A DNA stretch of 64,000 nucleotides from NCBI GenBank assembly GCA_026932145.1, contig JAIXKT010000057.1, forward strand, positions 25,241-89,240. The letters run 5' to 3'. Numbering within the stretch: the stretch's first letter is position 1; each line of letters opens with the position of its first letter. The translations under genes and the position numbers were made by a program. Source of the stretch: Bacteroidia bacterium. Its GTDB lineage: Bacteria; Bacteroidota; Bacteroidia; J057; JAIXKT01. Positions 19,201-26,515 of this stretch are shown in pieces. Under the pieces are notes generated by a model, which was given only the letters and a program-made list of their open reading frames with translations, was not told where the DNA came from and did not search any database.

Positions 19201-19925
19201 GTACATGGTGGTGGCGGGGTAAACAACACATAGGGATAATTTGTCCCATCATAGTTAGTTATATTGGTAGTAAAAACGGTTGTGCTGGGTACACGAGCAG
19301 CATCTAAAGTGATAAAATCAGTAGTGCTTGTAGAAATCCCGATAGAAGCGCCAAAGCTTCCATCCGTTGCCGTATTCGGTGAACCATATACATATTGAAT
19401 GGTGTTAGTACCCTCTGAAAGTGAAACCTGAAAAGTAGCATTGGCAGCATTAGAACTCCAAGGGATAGTAACCCCCCACTGGATTACCAACACTCGGTTA
19501 GGAGCAGTACCAAAAAGCTGATACCTTATTTCCCCGCCTTGACCAGAAGCTCCCAACGATAGATTATTCCACCAAGGAAATAGTTTAGGTTGGTTTCTAC
19601 TGGAATTTGTATTATTGAACTGATAGGAAGCAGCTATTCCGCCAAACCTCAAAAATCCGTCCGGCGAAACAGAATACTGAGTGTAAACAGTAGCTCCAAG
19701 GCTAAAATCAAAGCCAATATCTTGAACCGCGGAGGGGTCGTCATCATTTTCAGCAGACATGATGACTGTTCCACTGCTTAAATCATACCAAGTGCCTCCC
19801 GTACCGGTAGTAGTGGTATATGCATTTACCTGAGCTGTGGCGGAAGAAGCTAAGCTCCACACAACCACAGCAAGCACCAGCACCAAACGCCAGCTTTGCA
19901 ATCGTGAAATAATAAAACTATACAT
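16215..19925 (-). CDS. T9SS-secreted protein with three Ig-like/GEVED repeats and two fibronectin III domains
   Basis: 1236 residues. A signal peptide (ending ASSATA) is followed by an N-terminal lectin-like beta domain (about 32-235), then three copies of a unit of about 243 residues. Each unit has an Ig-like part (TYQWQSSPDGSTWSDIS in copy 1) and a GEVED domain (IWVDFNDNG then GETEDYKIN). The DxNDDxDFDDPGE-type loops look like calcium sites. Two fibronectin type III domains follow (CPTPTNLRV and CVPASNLVA), then a type A sorting domain (ISAYPNPMHDILVI to the end). It is predicted to be exported by T9SS and attached to the cell surface; ligand unknown. Confidence 0.9.
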   Translation of the reverse strand: MYSFIISRLQSWRLVLVLAVVVWSLASSATAQVNAYTTTTGTGGTWYDLSSGTVIMSAENDDDPSAVQDIGFDFSLGATVYTQYSVSPDGFLRFGGIAASYQFNNTNSSRNQPKLFPWWNNLSLGASGQGGEIRYQLFGTAPNRVLVIQWGVTIPWSSNAANATFQVSLSEGTNTIQYVYGSPNTATDGSFGASIGISTSTTDFITLDAARVPSTTVFTTNITNYDGTNYPYVLFTPPPPCTNPPTAGTSTSSVPKICANVAFSLDLTGQSGGLYQTYQWQSSPDGSTWSDISGATSASYSGIEQTSATYYHCNVTCGTTVASSSVFVDMEDIDNCYCTPEYSDGCTDDDYIANFTFAGINNTTTCSPDPYYTYYPNLIANVNQGGSYSVSITLGNNLYSEVCRIWVDFNDNGSFEDSGEMILAQRGVGSMSNAIIISNNAPLGTHRMRVRGVYNNSNFTSCDYQYYGETEDYKINITPAPPCQDPPIAGTANSLSANVCKNISFKLYLTGNSNGLNQTYQWQSSPDNSIWTDISNANTTIFYATQAAATYYRCNVTCGTTVASSAVFVGMKDINDCYCTPSFTSGCSGGDGIFRFKFSDINNATSCSPSPNYYTNYSGLTANVLAGSSYSLFVVFGYSDEFLKIWVDFNDDGDFDDPGEEIFAQAASGYSISKLVAIPGNAPAGVHRMRVRCVWNNSAFTTCSNQAYGETEDYKINIMIPPPCQNPPTAGTANSPVTVICPNISFPLNLTGNSAGLNQTYQWQSSLDGSSWTDISNATDTLIYVSQTAATYYRCNVICGTTVASTPVFVDMEIPTKCYCQPSHSVGCVVGDYISNVTFAGINNTTGCSDQPYYYTYYQNLTANVVTGTTYPISLSFQHEVQYCKIWVDFNDDTDFDDPGEVLFEDFANANYYLNGSIAIPNNANPGVHRMRIRTTRFNAPGSCTEEYFGETEDYNINVMIPVCPTPTNLRVVNLSAYSATLDWDLPTGPPYTTPDSVVTYFRLVGAVNWQRRVWTDIDSIRIFKLKPDNQAYEWKIAVYCNGTPLPRVSGPNFTTAMACVPASNLVASGVTNNQATITWDAASIADSFYVNYRKTGGIWLFKVAMTNSATLTGLSANTTYEVKVKTFCNTGAFTGYAAMGSFTTNVSKTDDFVSDISAYPNPMHDILVITAMPEIDSKLEVSFVNILGVTVKRYQETVTTGSIVREISVSDLETGIYMVEISCGDVRRVVKIVKE
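17041..19215 (-). repeat. Three tandem units of about 725 bp inside the GEVED gene
   Basis: Approximate units 18487-19215, 17764-18486 and 17041-17763. Each begins with coding for a C-x-x-PP-x-AGT motif and ends with GETEDY-x-INI. Copies are clearly related in protein sequence but have diverged at DNA level, so the duplication is old. Confidence 0.8.
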
Positions 19926-20269
19926 AAAAAATATTCAGAGTTACTTGAAACTCCATACGCCAAAATTAATACAAAATAAAGTATTTCATGACTTTTTTTT
20001 AAAAAAATATCCTGTTTTTGTATTAGATGCTAATAATTAATTTGATAAATTAATTTCAAATCATTACTTAGTCTTTGGAAGCGTGAAAATATTTCCCCAC
20101 TCACCTTCTTTTTTTGAGTGATTTGACGTACTTATTAGAGACTATGGACAAAACATTTTCTTGTTTTTTTTAACTATAAGGTAAGCCTTTTATAGTTAAA
20201 ATCAATCTCTAAAATTTATATTTTATTGTTGGTCCTATTTTAGCAAACATCTAAACATCTTCGTTAGGC
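19926..20269. other. 344-bp intergenic region between pdhB and the GEVED gene
   Basis: No coding frame is supported. It holds a TAnnTTTG box at 19961-19968 for the GEVED gene and a hairpin at 20171-20198 with arms related to TAACTATAAGG, which could mark the pdhB 3' end but lacks a T-run on the minus strand. The rest is AT-rich with nothing recognisable. Confidence 0.5.
19961..19968 (-). promoter_or_regulatory. -7 promoter box for the GEVED gene
   Basis: TAATTTTG on the minus strand, 35 bases before the ATG at 19925, giving a 5' leader of about 30 bases. Confidence 0.45.
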
Positions 20270-21253
20270 TTAGCGGTACATAACGTGTTTTACGGCCTCG
20301 ATGGTGCGGTGGGTATTGGGGAGGTAGGCTTGGATGAGTGTTGGAGCATAGGGTAGCGGAACGTCTCTGCCGGTAACTCGTAAAACGGGAGCATCCAAGT
20401 AGTCAAAGGCGTATTTCTGAACCATAAATGTTATTTCTGAAGAAATGCTGGCTAATGGCCAAGACTCCTCTACAATTACTAAGCGGTTTGTTTTTTTTAC
20501 TGACTGGATAACTGTTTGGTAATCAATAGGTCTTAGGCTTCTTAGGTCTATCATTTCGGCAGAAATTCCTTCTTTGGATAGTTCGTGGCAAGCATCTAAT
20601 GCTACGTGCACCATTTTCCCGAAGGAAACGATGGTAACGTCATCGCCGGCGTGCTTAATATCTGCTGAAGCTATTGGGATTAGAAATTCATCGCTTTCAG
20701 GGACATCTCCTTTTAAGCCATACATAACTTCGGATTCCATGAATATAACTGGGTCAGAGTCTCTGATAGCTGTTTTGAGTAATCCTTTAGCATCTGCGGG
20801 TGTTGAAGGGCTGAGGACTTTAAGGCCGGGGCAGTTTGCATACCAATTTTCAAAGCACTGTGAGTGCTGTGCGGCTAATTGGCCGGCAGACCCGCTTGCT
20901 CCCCGAAATACAATCGGGATGTTGTATTGTCCGCCACTCATAGACAGAATTTTAGCTGCCGAGTTAATGACCTGATCAATAGCTACTAAGGAAAAATTAA
21001 ACGTCATAAATTCGATAATAGGCCGTAGTCCTGCCATTGCAGCACCCACGCCTATTCCGGCAAAACCCAATTCAGCAATCGGTGTGTCTATCACACGTTC
21101 GTGGCCAAATTCTGCCAACATTCCTTCACTGACTTTGTAAGCTCCATTATATTCTGCAACTTCTTCGCCCATTAAAAAAACAGCAGGGTCTCTGCGCATC
21201 TCTTCGCTCATTGCTTCCCGAAGTGCCTCCCGAAATTGAATCTCTCTTGCCAT
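20270..21253 (-). CDS. pdhB: Pyruvate dehydrogenase E1 component, beta subunit
   Basis: 327 residues. With the alpha subunit it decarboxylates pyruvate using thiamine diphosphate in the pyruvate dehydrogenase complex. Family features: the N-terminal [46 protein letters not shown] (thiamine-binding subunit core), and the transketolase C-domain with DLRSLRPID and [10 protein letters not shown]. The alpha subunit and E2 genes are not nearby, as is usual in Bacteroidota. A related 2-oxoacid dehydrogenase beta subunit is the only real alternative. A TAnnTTTG box lies 16 bases before the ATG. Confidence 0.92.
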   Translation of the reverse strand: MAREIQFREALREAMSEEMRRDPAVFLMGEEVAEYNGAYKVSEGMLAEFGHERVIDTPIAELGFAGIGVGAAMAGLRPIIEFMTFNFSLVAIDQVINSAAKILSMSGGQYNIPIVFRGASGSAGQLAAQHSQCFENWYANCPGLKVLSPSTPADAKGLLKTAIRDSDPVIFMESEVMYGLKGDVPESDEFLIPIASADIKHAGDDVTIVSFGKMVHVALDACHELSKEGISAEMIDLRSLRPIDYQTVIQSVKKTNRLVIVEESWPLASISSEITFMVQKYAFDYLDAPVLRVTGRDVPLPYAPTLIQAYLPNTHRTIEAVKHVMYR

Positions 21254-21269
21254 TTCAATACAATTGCCG

Positions 21270-21277
21270 CAAAGCTA
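21270..21277 (-). promoter_or_regulatory. -7 promoter box for pdhB
   Basis: TAGCTTTG on the minus strand ends 16 bases before the ATG at 21253, which predicts a leader of about ten bases. Confidence 0.5.
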
Positions 21278-21484
21278 ACTAAATTCGAGTATCCTTGAAG
21301 TCTATGCCAATATTATTTTTCTACTTTTAAAGCTATAACTCAATAGCTGAATACTTATACTCTTTCAGTATCCTGTTTTTAGAAAAATCCAGCAGAACAT
21401 AGTTGAAACATAACTCTTTAATTAGACATTTTGATGCTGATTTTTCAGCCAGTAAATAGTTTCTACTTTTGTTTCGTAGCTATT

Positions 21485-21874
21485 TTAGCTTAATGGGATT
21501 TTTTTAGACATAAAAATTCCGATGGAAAGCATCACAATAGTAAATACTGTTCTAAAAATCATAGCTTTAACGGTTCGTGTTTCATAGATGCCGCCACTAT
21601 TGATATGCAGTAGCAAGCCTACAAAGGCAACTATTAGAATAGTTAAGGCGAAACTCAGGCTATAATTACTCCATTTAGGGATTTTCCAGCTACTGTATGC
21701 AGCAAATAAATACAAGATTCCACAAACTAAGTTAGCATATACAACAAATGAAACGTAATTTCCTTCCTTTTCTCGAATGCCAAATAAATCAAAGATGATA
21801 GAAACAGTCATAAATACCGAAACTGTTCCCAAAAGTGTTAGTAGTCCTGTTTGTATAATCTTTAAAACCTTCAT
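21485..21874 (-). CDS. Four-helix membrane protein of unknown function
   Basis: 129 residues with four hydrophobic segments (about 8-30, 42-62, 69-90 and 104-125) joined by short polar loops. I do not recognise a family motif. It stands alone between pdhB and the large outer-membrane protein gene, with about 230 and 290 bases of non-coding DNA on either side. Codon use looks like its neighbours. Confidence 0.6.
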   Translation of the reverse strand: MKVLKIIQTGLLTLLGTVSVFMTVSIIFDLFGIREKEGNYVSFVVYANLVCGILYLFAAYSSWKIPKWSNYSLSFALTILIVAFVGLLLHINSGGIYETRTVKAMIFRTVFTIVMLSIGIFMSKKIPLS

Positions 21875-22166
21875 ACTATTTCAAATTTGTATTGATACGG
21901 TTGTGGTTCAGAAAGTATGATGAAGTTTTTGGCAATAATGAGTAACTTTATCGTCTATGCCAAGAGTCAAAATAACGATTATCTACCCTCATTTCCAAAA
22001 CGCAAAAATATCTAAAAATGGGTAAAAAAAGAACAGGGATTAGATTTACTTGTGTACCGCCTGCTTTTCCAAGAAACCAAAAATCCCCGTGTTTCTATGA
22101 TGGCAATAATAATTCACTAACGAAACATAGTTTTTATGCCTTCTGAGGCGCAAGTATAGTTATTTT

Positions 22167-25100
22167 TCAAAACAGTGCTCGAAGTTGCATTCGGGCGGCG
22201 TGGATAATCGGGTTGTTTTCACTCACTCTGGCATCATAGGTGATGGTAAGCTCTAACATTTTGGTAATGAACTGAACAAGTTGAACGTTGGCTGTTATGT
22301 TTTTCCCGGGCTGCATTCCTTCTAATAGTTCAAAACGGGTGGATGTATTGGGATTTCCGGTAAGGCTATGGTTAAATAGATCTAACTTAACGAATAGGGT
22401 GTTTCTGCCTCCAAGGTTTGCCCGTAAGTCAGTAGTTATTTTATTGGTTTTTACTTGGCTTGAAACCACAGAGTTATCTTTTTTATCTGCCCGAATATAC
22501 CCAATACTCCAGCGGATCTTACGTGAAAGCTGCCAGTTAAAACTGGGATTTATTTGTAGATAATGGATGTTAAAATTTCTTTCTGGGAGTAATTCTGCTG
22601 TACTTTGCTTATTTCCAAGCTGAATTGCTGTTTCAATGCTGCGACTTGCTGAAAAGTTGATACGTCCTTTGGTTTGCCACTGGTTGTTTTGTCGGTATTC
22701 ATTGCCGGAATTTAAGAAAAGGCGGTACGCATTAGTTGAGTAAGCTACGGAAGCATCTCCTTTGGGGGAGTTTCGGAACAAAAATAATTCTTGCCTAAAT
22801 TGGTATTGTGCAGAAAGCAATGTGCTATCCCACGCTGTTCGTCTTAGGGAAAAAGTATAATTAGACAGTTGATTTGTTAGGGCATCTTTTTTTTGCTCAA
22901 TTCGGGCTGTTGTTTGCAGTTGGATAGCTTGTAGCCATTTTTGTTTATTGGCATCTATTTTTTTGATTCGGCTGCCCGGCTCTATACGCCAAACGCCACT
23001 CAAAGAGCTGCTGATGGTCGGGAATAGCTGCTGGGTTGGTAATAATAGTTTGACAAAGTTTGCCTGTAAGGGATTTACGGCAATCTGAAATTCGTCTAAG
23101 TCTTGAAGTCCGTTTTTGTTGTAATCTATCCATTCATACTGCCCAAGCCCTGCATTTACCTCAACATAAGACACTTGCCTACGCGCAATCTGTTCGGTAA
23201 GGGTTTCATAAATTATATTTACCTGAAAAATGCGGTATTTACTTTGCCAATTACCTTGCAAATTGCTCAAAAAAGTATTTTGATTGACCAAGCCTCTGCT
23301 GATAAAGGTGGTATCTAATACACGAAAGCTTCGGTGGGTAGCGGTAGCTAAGATGCTGAGATTATCTAAACTTTGATAGCTGATTTTGGCCGTAGTAGTT
23401 CCGGAGAGAGATTTATTCAGATAAGAACTTTGCACTACTTCTTTATCAGTTCGGGTGTCGTAGTTTATTTCAACAGTCCAAGCAGTGCTGGGGCTGATTT
23501 TTAAGTATGGTTTTACAGATAGGAATTGGAAACTTGTGCTTAATACGGAATCAGAATTGCTGATGCGTTTATCTTCGCCCCACAGTTCTGTGCCTATTTT
23601 CAGTTTGTTCAGCCAGAGGAGTCGGTAAAAGTCTGAATTACTACGAAACCAGCGGGATATGGTTTTGGCGGAGTCATTATGGGTGGTGATGTAAGTAGTT
23701 TGTATATTGCCAAGTATTGTGCTGGAATCTTGGCTTTCCCACTGTAAAGTATGTTTGACGGCATAATTTGCGTCAGTAGTATTTCGAAATCCAGCTTGAT
23801 AGCGGATTCGGTGTCCGTAGCCAACTAATTCTGTCATACCTTCCGATACAAATTCGCGGGTTCTTTCGCCTAAGTCATTAAAGTTCCATTCCCGTCCATA
23901 TTCCATCTGATAAACTCTATCTAAGCCTTGAAAGCGTGCTTCTACCATTCGGCTGTTAAAAAAAGAGTTTAGTGCGATTTTTTTTCCAATAGGGATTTTA
24001 CGGGCGTTTAGCTGGGTAAAAGCAGCTAAGCCACCATTGTCTTCATCTTGTTTTTTGGAAAGGCGATTTTTGTCATAATAAGAATACGCAATTTCGGCAT
24101 CTATAGAAAAGATTTTATTGAGCTGGACGTTTCCTGAGAGGTTAGCTACTTGGGTGGAAGTTGGTAGCGGTATTTTCCGAATTGGCTGATAATCACCATT
24201 TAATTTTCCGGTTAAGCTATCCGGTGCAACCCAACGGAATATATTTCCGTTGAGGGTGGATTGGTCTTTGGTATAGTATCCAGAATTAGGGCCTGCATAC
24301 ACAAAGGAGACTTGCCAATATGCTTTGGTAGAGTCTTTGGAGAATACAAATATTTGCGGGAAAGAGGTTCCGTTTGTTATGGTGTCTTTTCGTTGGTATC
24401 GTATTTGGGTTGGGTTCCAGCCTACTGAATCTCCGCCAAAGAGTATTGCTAAGTTAGGGTCATCTCCGGCATCTGCTGCGATTCGGCGGACGGTATCCGA
24501 TAGTTGTACATCAATAGGTGCGGAAGGGTTATCTGCTTCCCGTGCGTAAGTAGCTCTAATTGACCATCTTCCGGCAGTGTCGGTATAGCTATACCCCACC
24601 CCAATCAGAGAGCGGCTGTAATTTCTATCTGTATATTCAAAATCCACCACAATACGGCTGTTATTGGTAATCAACCGAAAAGAGGTAAACCGCAGCTCTC
24701 CGGTGTTGTATTCGATGATATAATCATTATTTTCACCGCGAAGCATACGTTTTCCATCCACATAAACCTTTTCGGTACCCGCTAAAACGATGATAAACCG
24801 TTCGTTATTTTTCCCTGATAGCCGATATGGGCCTTGTTTTCCATTTTCACCCATAAATGAATTGGAATTAAACTTGCCCTTAGAAGCAGAGCCAATCACA
24901 TATATTTTTTGCGCAGTATCACGGTATTCTGCCCGAAGCCCCAAAACATTTCTACCATAACTCATAAAACGACTGTTACTTTCTCTTAGTTCTAAGTCTC
25001 CTAACATTACGGATGCTTTTTTGAGGTTAAATTGCAAGAAAACCTTGTCAAAATCAGATAGTTGCTGTGTAGTTCCGCTTGGCTGAATCGGAATATTTTC

Positions 25101-25622
25101 ATCTGTAATGGATGCCAATACGCTAACGTCATCGCTGATTCGGCCATTTAGATTTAGGCGAAAAGCCGAATTTATGGCAATATCTCGGTTTGTGCCAATC
25201 GTTATTCCTCTGGCAATAGAGCCGCTGCGTTGTAACTGCGAATAGTCAAACCCTGAATTAGGCTTTGTTTCCGGCAAAAGTTCATCAATAGCTACGGAAT
25301 CTTTGGTTAGCAAAATATGCTGAGAGCGTAAGGAAAAAACTTCCGGAACAAAGTAGCGGTAACTAACCACGAGAGTATCTGATTTGGGGCTATTGGGTTG
25401 CTTGATTAACATTCCGCGCATCAAATCAACCTGATAATGCGCCGAATTTCCTTGCAAAAACCGAACTGTTTCAGGGATAATTCCGGCGTGGGTTAGTAGT
25501 GTAGAATCTTGAAAAACAACTATTGTGTCTATGCTTATTGCAGAACCAGAGCCATAAAACCCTTGCGCAGGCAGTATTGTAATTATTCCCCAACAAAAAA
25601 TCAGCCCTGCAAAAATCCGCAT
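22167..25622 (-). CDS. Very large outer-membrane beta-barrel-like protein, function unknown
   Basis: About 1151 residues. The start is ATG at 25622 (MRIFAGLIFCWGI, a signal peptide); a TTG 15 bases earlier lies in the -7 box. The N-terminal third has short beta-rich domains. A conserved-looking segment reads DYIIEYNTGELRFTSFRLIT, followed by a motif of the type RIVVDFEYTDRNYSRS. Two thirds of the protein is a long series of alternating amphipathic strands with aromatic girdle residues, and it ends in LRALF, as expected of an outer-membrane barrel of many strands. One segment carries DYNKNGLQDLDEFQIA, a calcium-loop-like sequence. No plug or TonB box is evident, so I do not call it a TonB-dependent receptor. 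Confidence 0.7.
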   Translation of the reverse strand: MRIFAGLIFCWGIITILPAQGFYGSGSAISIDTIVVFQDSTLLTHAGIIPETVRFLQGNSAHYQVDLMRGMLIKQPNSPKSDTLVVSYRYFVPEVFSLRSQHILLTKDSVAIDELLPETKPNSGFDYSQLQRSGSIARGITIGTNRDIAINSAFRLNLNGRISDDVSVLASITDENIPIQPSGTTQQLSDFDKVFLQFNLKKASVMLGDLELRESNSRFMSYGRNVLGLRAEYRDTAQKIYVIGSASKGKFNSNSFMGENGKQGPYRLSGKNNERFIIVLAGTEKVYVDGKRMLRGENNDYIIEYNTGELRFTSFRLITNNSRIVVDFEYTDRNYSRSLIGVGYSYTDTAGRWSIRATYAREADNPSAPIDVQLSDTVRRIAADAGDDPNLAILFGGDSVGWNPTQIRYQRKDTITNGTSFPQIFVFSKDSTKAYWQVSFVYAGPNSGYYTKDQSTLNGNIFRWVAPDSLTGKLNGDYQPIRKIPLPTSTQVANLSGNVQLNKIFSIDAEIAYSYYDKNRLSKKQDEDNGGLAAFTQLNARKIPIGKKIALNSFFNSRMVEARFQGLDRVYQMEYGREWNFNDLGERTREFVSEGMTELVGYGHRIRYQAGFRNTTDANYAVKHTLQWESQDSSTILGNIQTTYITTHNDSAKTISRWFRSNSDFYRLLWLNKLKIGTELWGEDKRISNSDSVLSTSFQFLSVKPYLKISPSTAWTVEINYDTRTDKEVVQSSYLNKSLSGTTTAKISYQSLDNLSILATATHRSFRVLDTTFISRGLVNQNTFLSNLQGNWQSKYRIFQVNIIYETLTEQIARRQVSYVEVNAGLGQYEWIDYNKNGLQDLDEFQIAVNPLQANFVKLLLPTQQLFPTISSSLSGVWRIEPGSRIKKIDANKQKWLQAIQLQTTARIEQKKDALTNQLSNYTFSLRRTAWDSTLLSAQYQFRQELFLFRNSPKGDASVAYSTNAYRLFLNSGNEYRQNNQWQTKGRINFSASRSIETAIQLGNKQSTAELLPERNFNIHYLQINPSFNWQLSRKIRWSIGYIRADKKDNSVVSSQVKTNKITTDLRANLGGRNTLFVKLDLFNHSLTGNPNTSTRFELLEGMQPGKNITANVQLVQFITKMLELTITYDARVSENNPIIHAARMQLRALF

Positions 25623-25634
25623 ACATACACTTTG

Positions 25635-25642
25635 CAAAAATA
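25635..25642 (-). promoter_or_regulatory. -7 promoter box for the large outer-membrane protein gene
   Basis: TATTTTTG on the minus strand ends 12 bases before the ATG at 25622. Confidence 0.45.
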
Positions 25643-25787
25643 GCTAACTTAACTTGTTTTATTCCGAAATAACATTTCCGGATAGTGGGTGCCAATATTT
25701 TTAAGGTATGATACTTTTCCGGTGAAAATAGGAGTTGAATTTTGGTTGTAGCTCAGAAAGTTTTTACTTTGTGTTTCTACCTACTTT

Positions 25788-26324
25788 ATGCACCCGATAA
25801 TTCCAATAAATGATCGAATATACCTGCGGGAATGGAAGGTTACAGATATTGACTCCCTAACATTAAATGCAAATAACTATTTAATTTGGAAGTGGTTACG
25901 AAATACTTTTCCCCATCCCTATACTTATTCGGATGCAGCTTTTTGGGTTGAAACGGGACAATATGCTTCTTCACAACTTAACTTTGCTATTGTGTATGAG
26001 GAAATTGCCATAGGTGGTATTGGAATTATATTTAAAGATGATATCTATACTCTTCGGGCAGAAATTGGGTATTGGGTTGGGCAAAGCTATCAGGGATTGG
26101 GAATCACTACTGCCTGTTTAAAGCATCTAACAGAATGGGGCTTCCAAAACTATCATTTAACTCGTATAGAAGCACCGGTAATAGCCGGAAATGAACCTTC
26201 TATGCGAATTTTAGAGAAATCAGGCTATCATTTAGAAGCAATACACCGATTTGGAATCTTTAAAGAAAATGAAGTAAAAGACGAATATTTCTACGTAAAA
26301 TACGCTCCTTCTTTAGTAAATTAA
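25788..26324 (+). CDS. GNAT-family N-acetyltransferase (RimJ/RimL type)
   Basis: 178 residues with the acetyltransferase fold. RLR-like start (DRIYLREWKVTDIDSL), EIGYWVGQSYQGLGITT as the acetyl-CoA-binding Q/R-x-x-G-x-G/A region, and RIEAPVIAGNEPSMRILEKS as the conserved C-terminal motif of RimJ/RimL relatives. Likely acetylates a protein N-terminus or a small amine; the substrate cannot be told. Stand-alone gene, convergent with the DUF2723 gene, with an AT-rich minisatellite starting at its stop codon. Confidence 0.9.
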   Translation: MHPIIPINDRIYLREWKVTDIDSLTLNANNYLIWKWLRNTFPHPYTYSDAAFWVETGQYASSQLNFAIVYEEIAIGGIGIIFKDDIYTLRAEIGYWVGQSYQGLGITTACLKHLTEWGFQNYHLTRIEAPVIAGNEPSMRILEKSGYHLEAIHRFGIFKENEVKDEYFYVKYAPSLVN

Positions 26325-26434
26325 AATTAAAAATTAAAAATTAAAATTAAAATTAAAAATTAAAAATTAAAAATTAAAATTAAAATTAAAAATTAAAATT
26401 AAAATTTAAAAATTAAAATTAAAAATTAAAAATT
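26317..26434. repeat. AT-rich minisatellite of AAAATT/AAAAATT units
   Basis: About 118 bases built almost only from six- and seven-base units AAAATT and AAAAATT in irregular order, starting at the last codons of the acetyltransferase gene. There is one AAAATTT variant near 26405. It does not encode anything. Length is likely to vary between strains by slippage. Confidence 0.9.
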
Positions 26435-26459
26435 GCGTTTTGGCTATCGGGAAAAATAA

Positions 26460-26490
26460 ACGCGAGAAAGGAGGTTAGTCTTTCTCGCGT
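26460..26490. terminator. Hairpin between convergent genes
   Basis: Arms 26460-26470 and 26480-26490 (ACGCGAGAAAG and its complement) around a nine-base loop. It lies between two convergent genes. No strong T-run follows on either strand, so termination is probable from position but not certain. Confidence 0.6.
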
Positions 26491-26515
26491 GGGTAATATT
26501 CTTTCAGAATAGTTG

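Noticed and set aside
20171..20198. Hairpin of TAACTATAAGG arms as a pdhB terminator
   Set aside because: The stem is AT-rich and has no T-run on the minus strand, so I list it only as content of the intergenic region.
21990..22160. Possible riboswitch or small RNA from an inverted ACAGGGATT / AATCCCCGT pair
   Set aside because: The arms are short, carry a mismatch and lie about 50 bases apart. The region is downstream of the 129-residue membrane protein gene, and no known RNA family pattern is visible.
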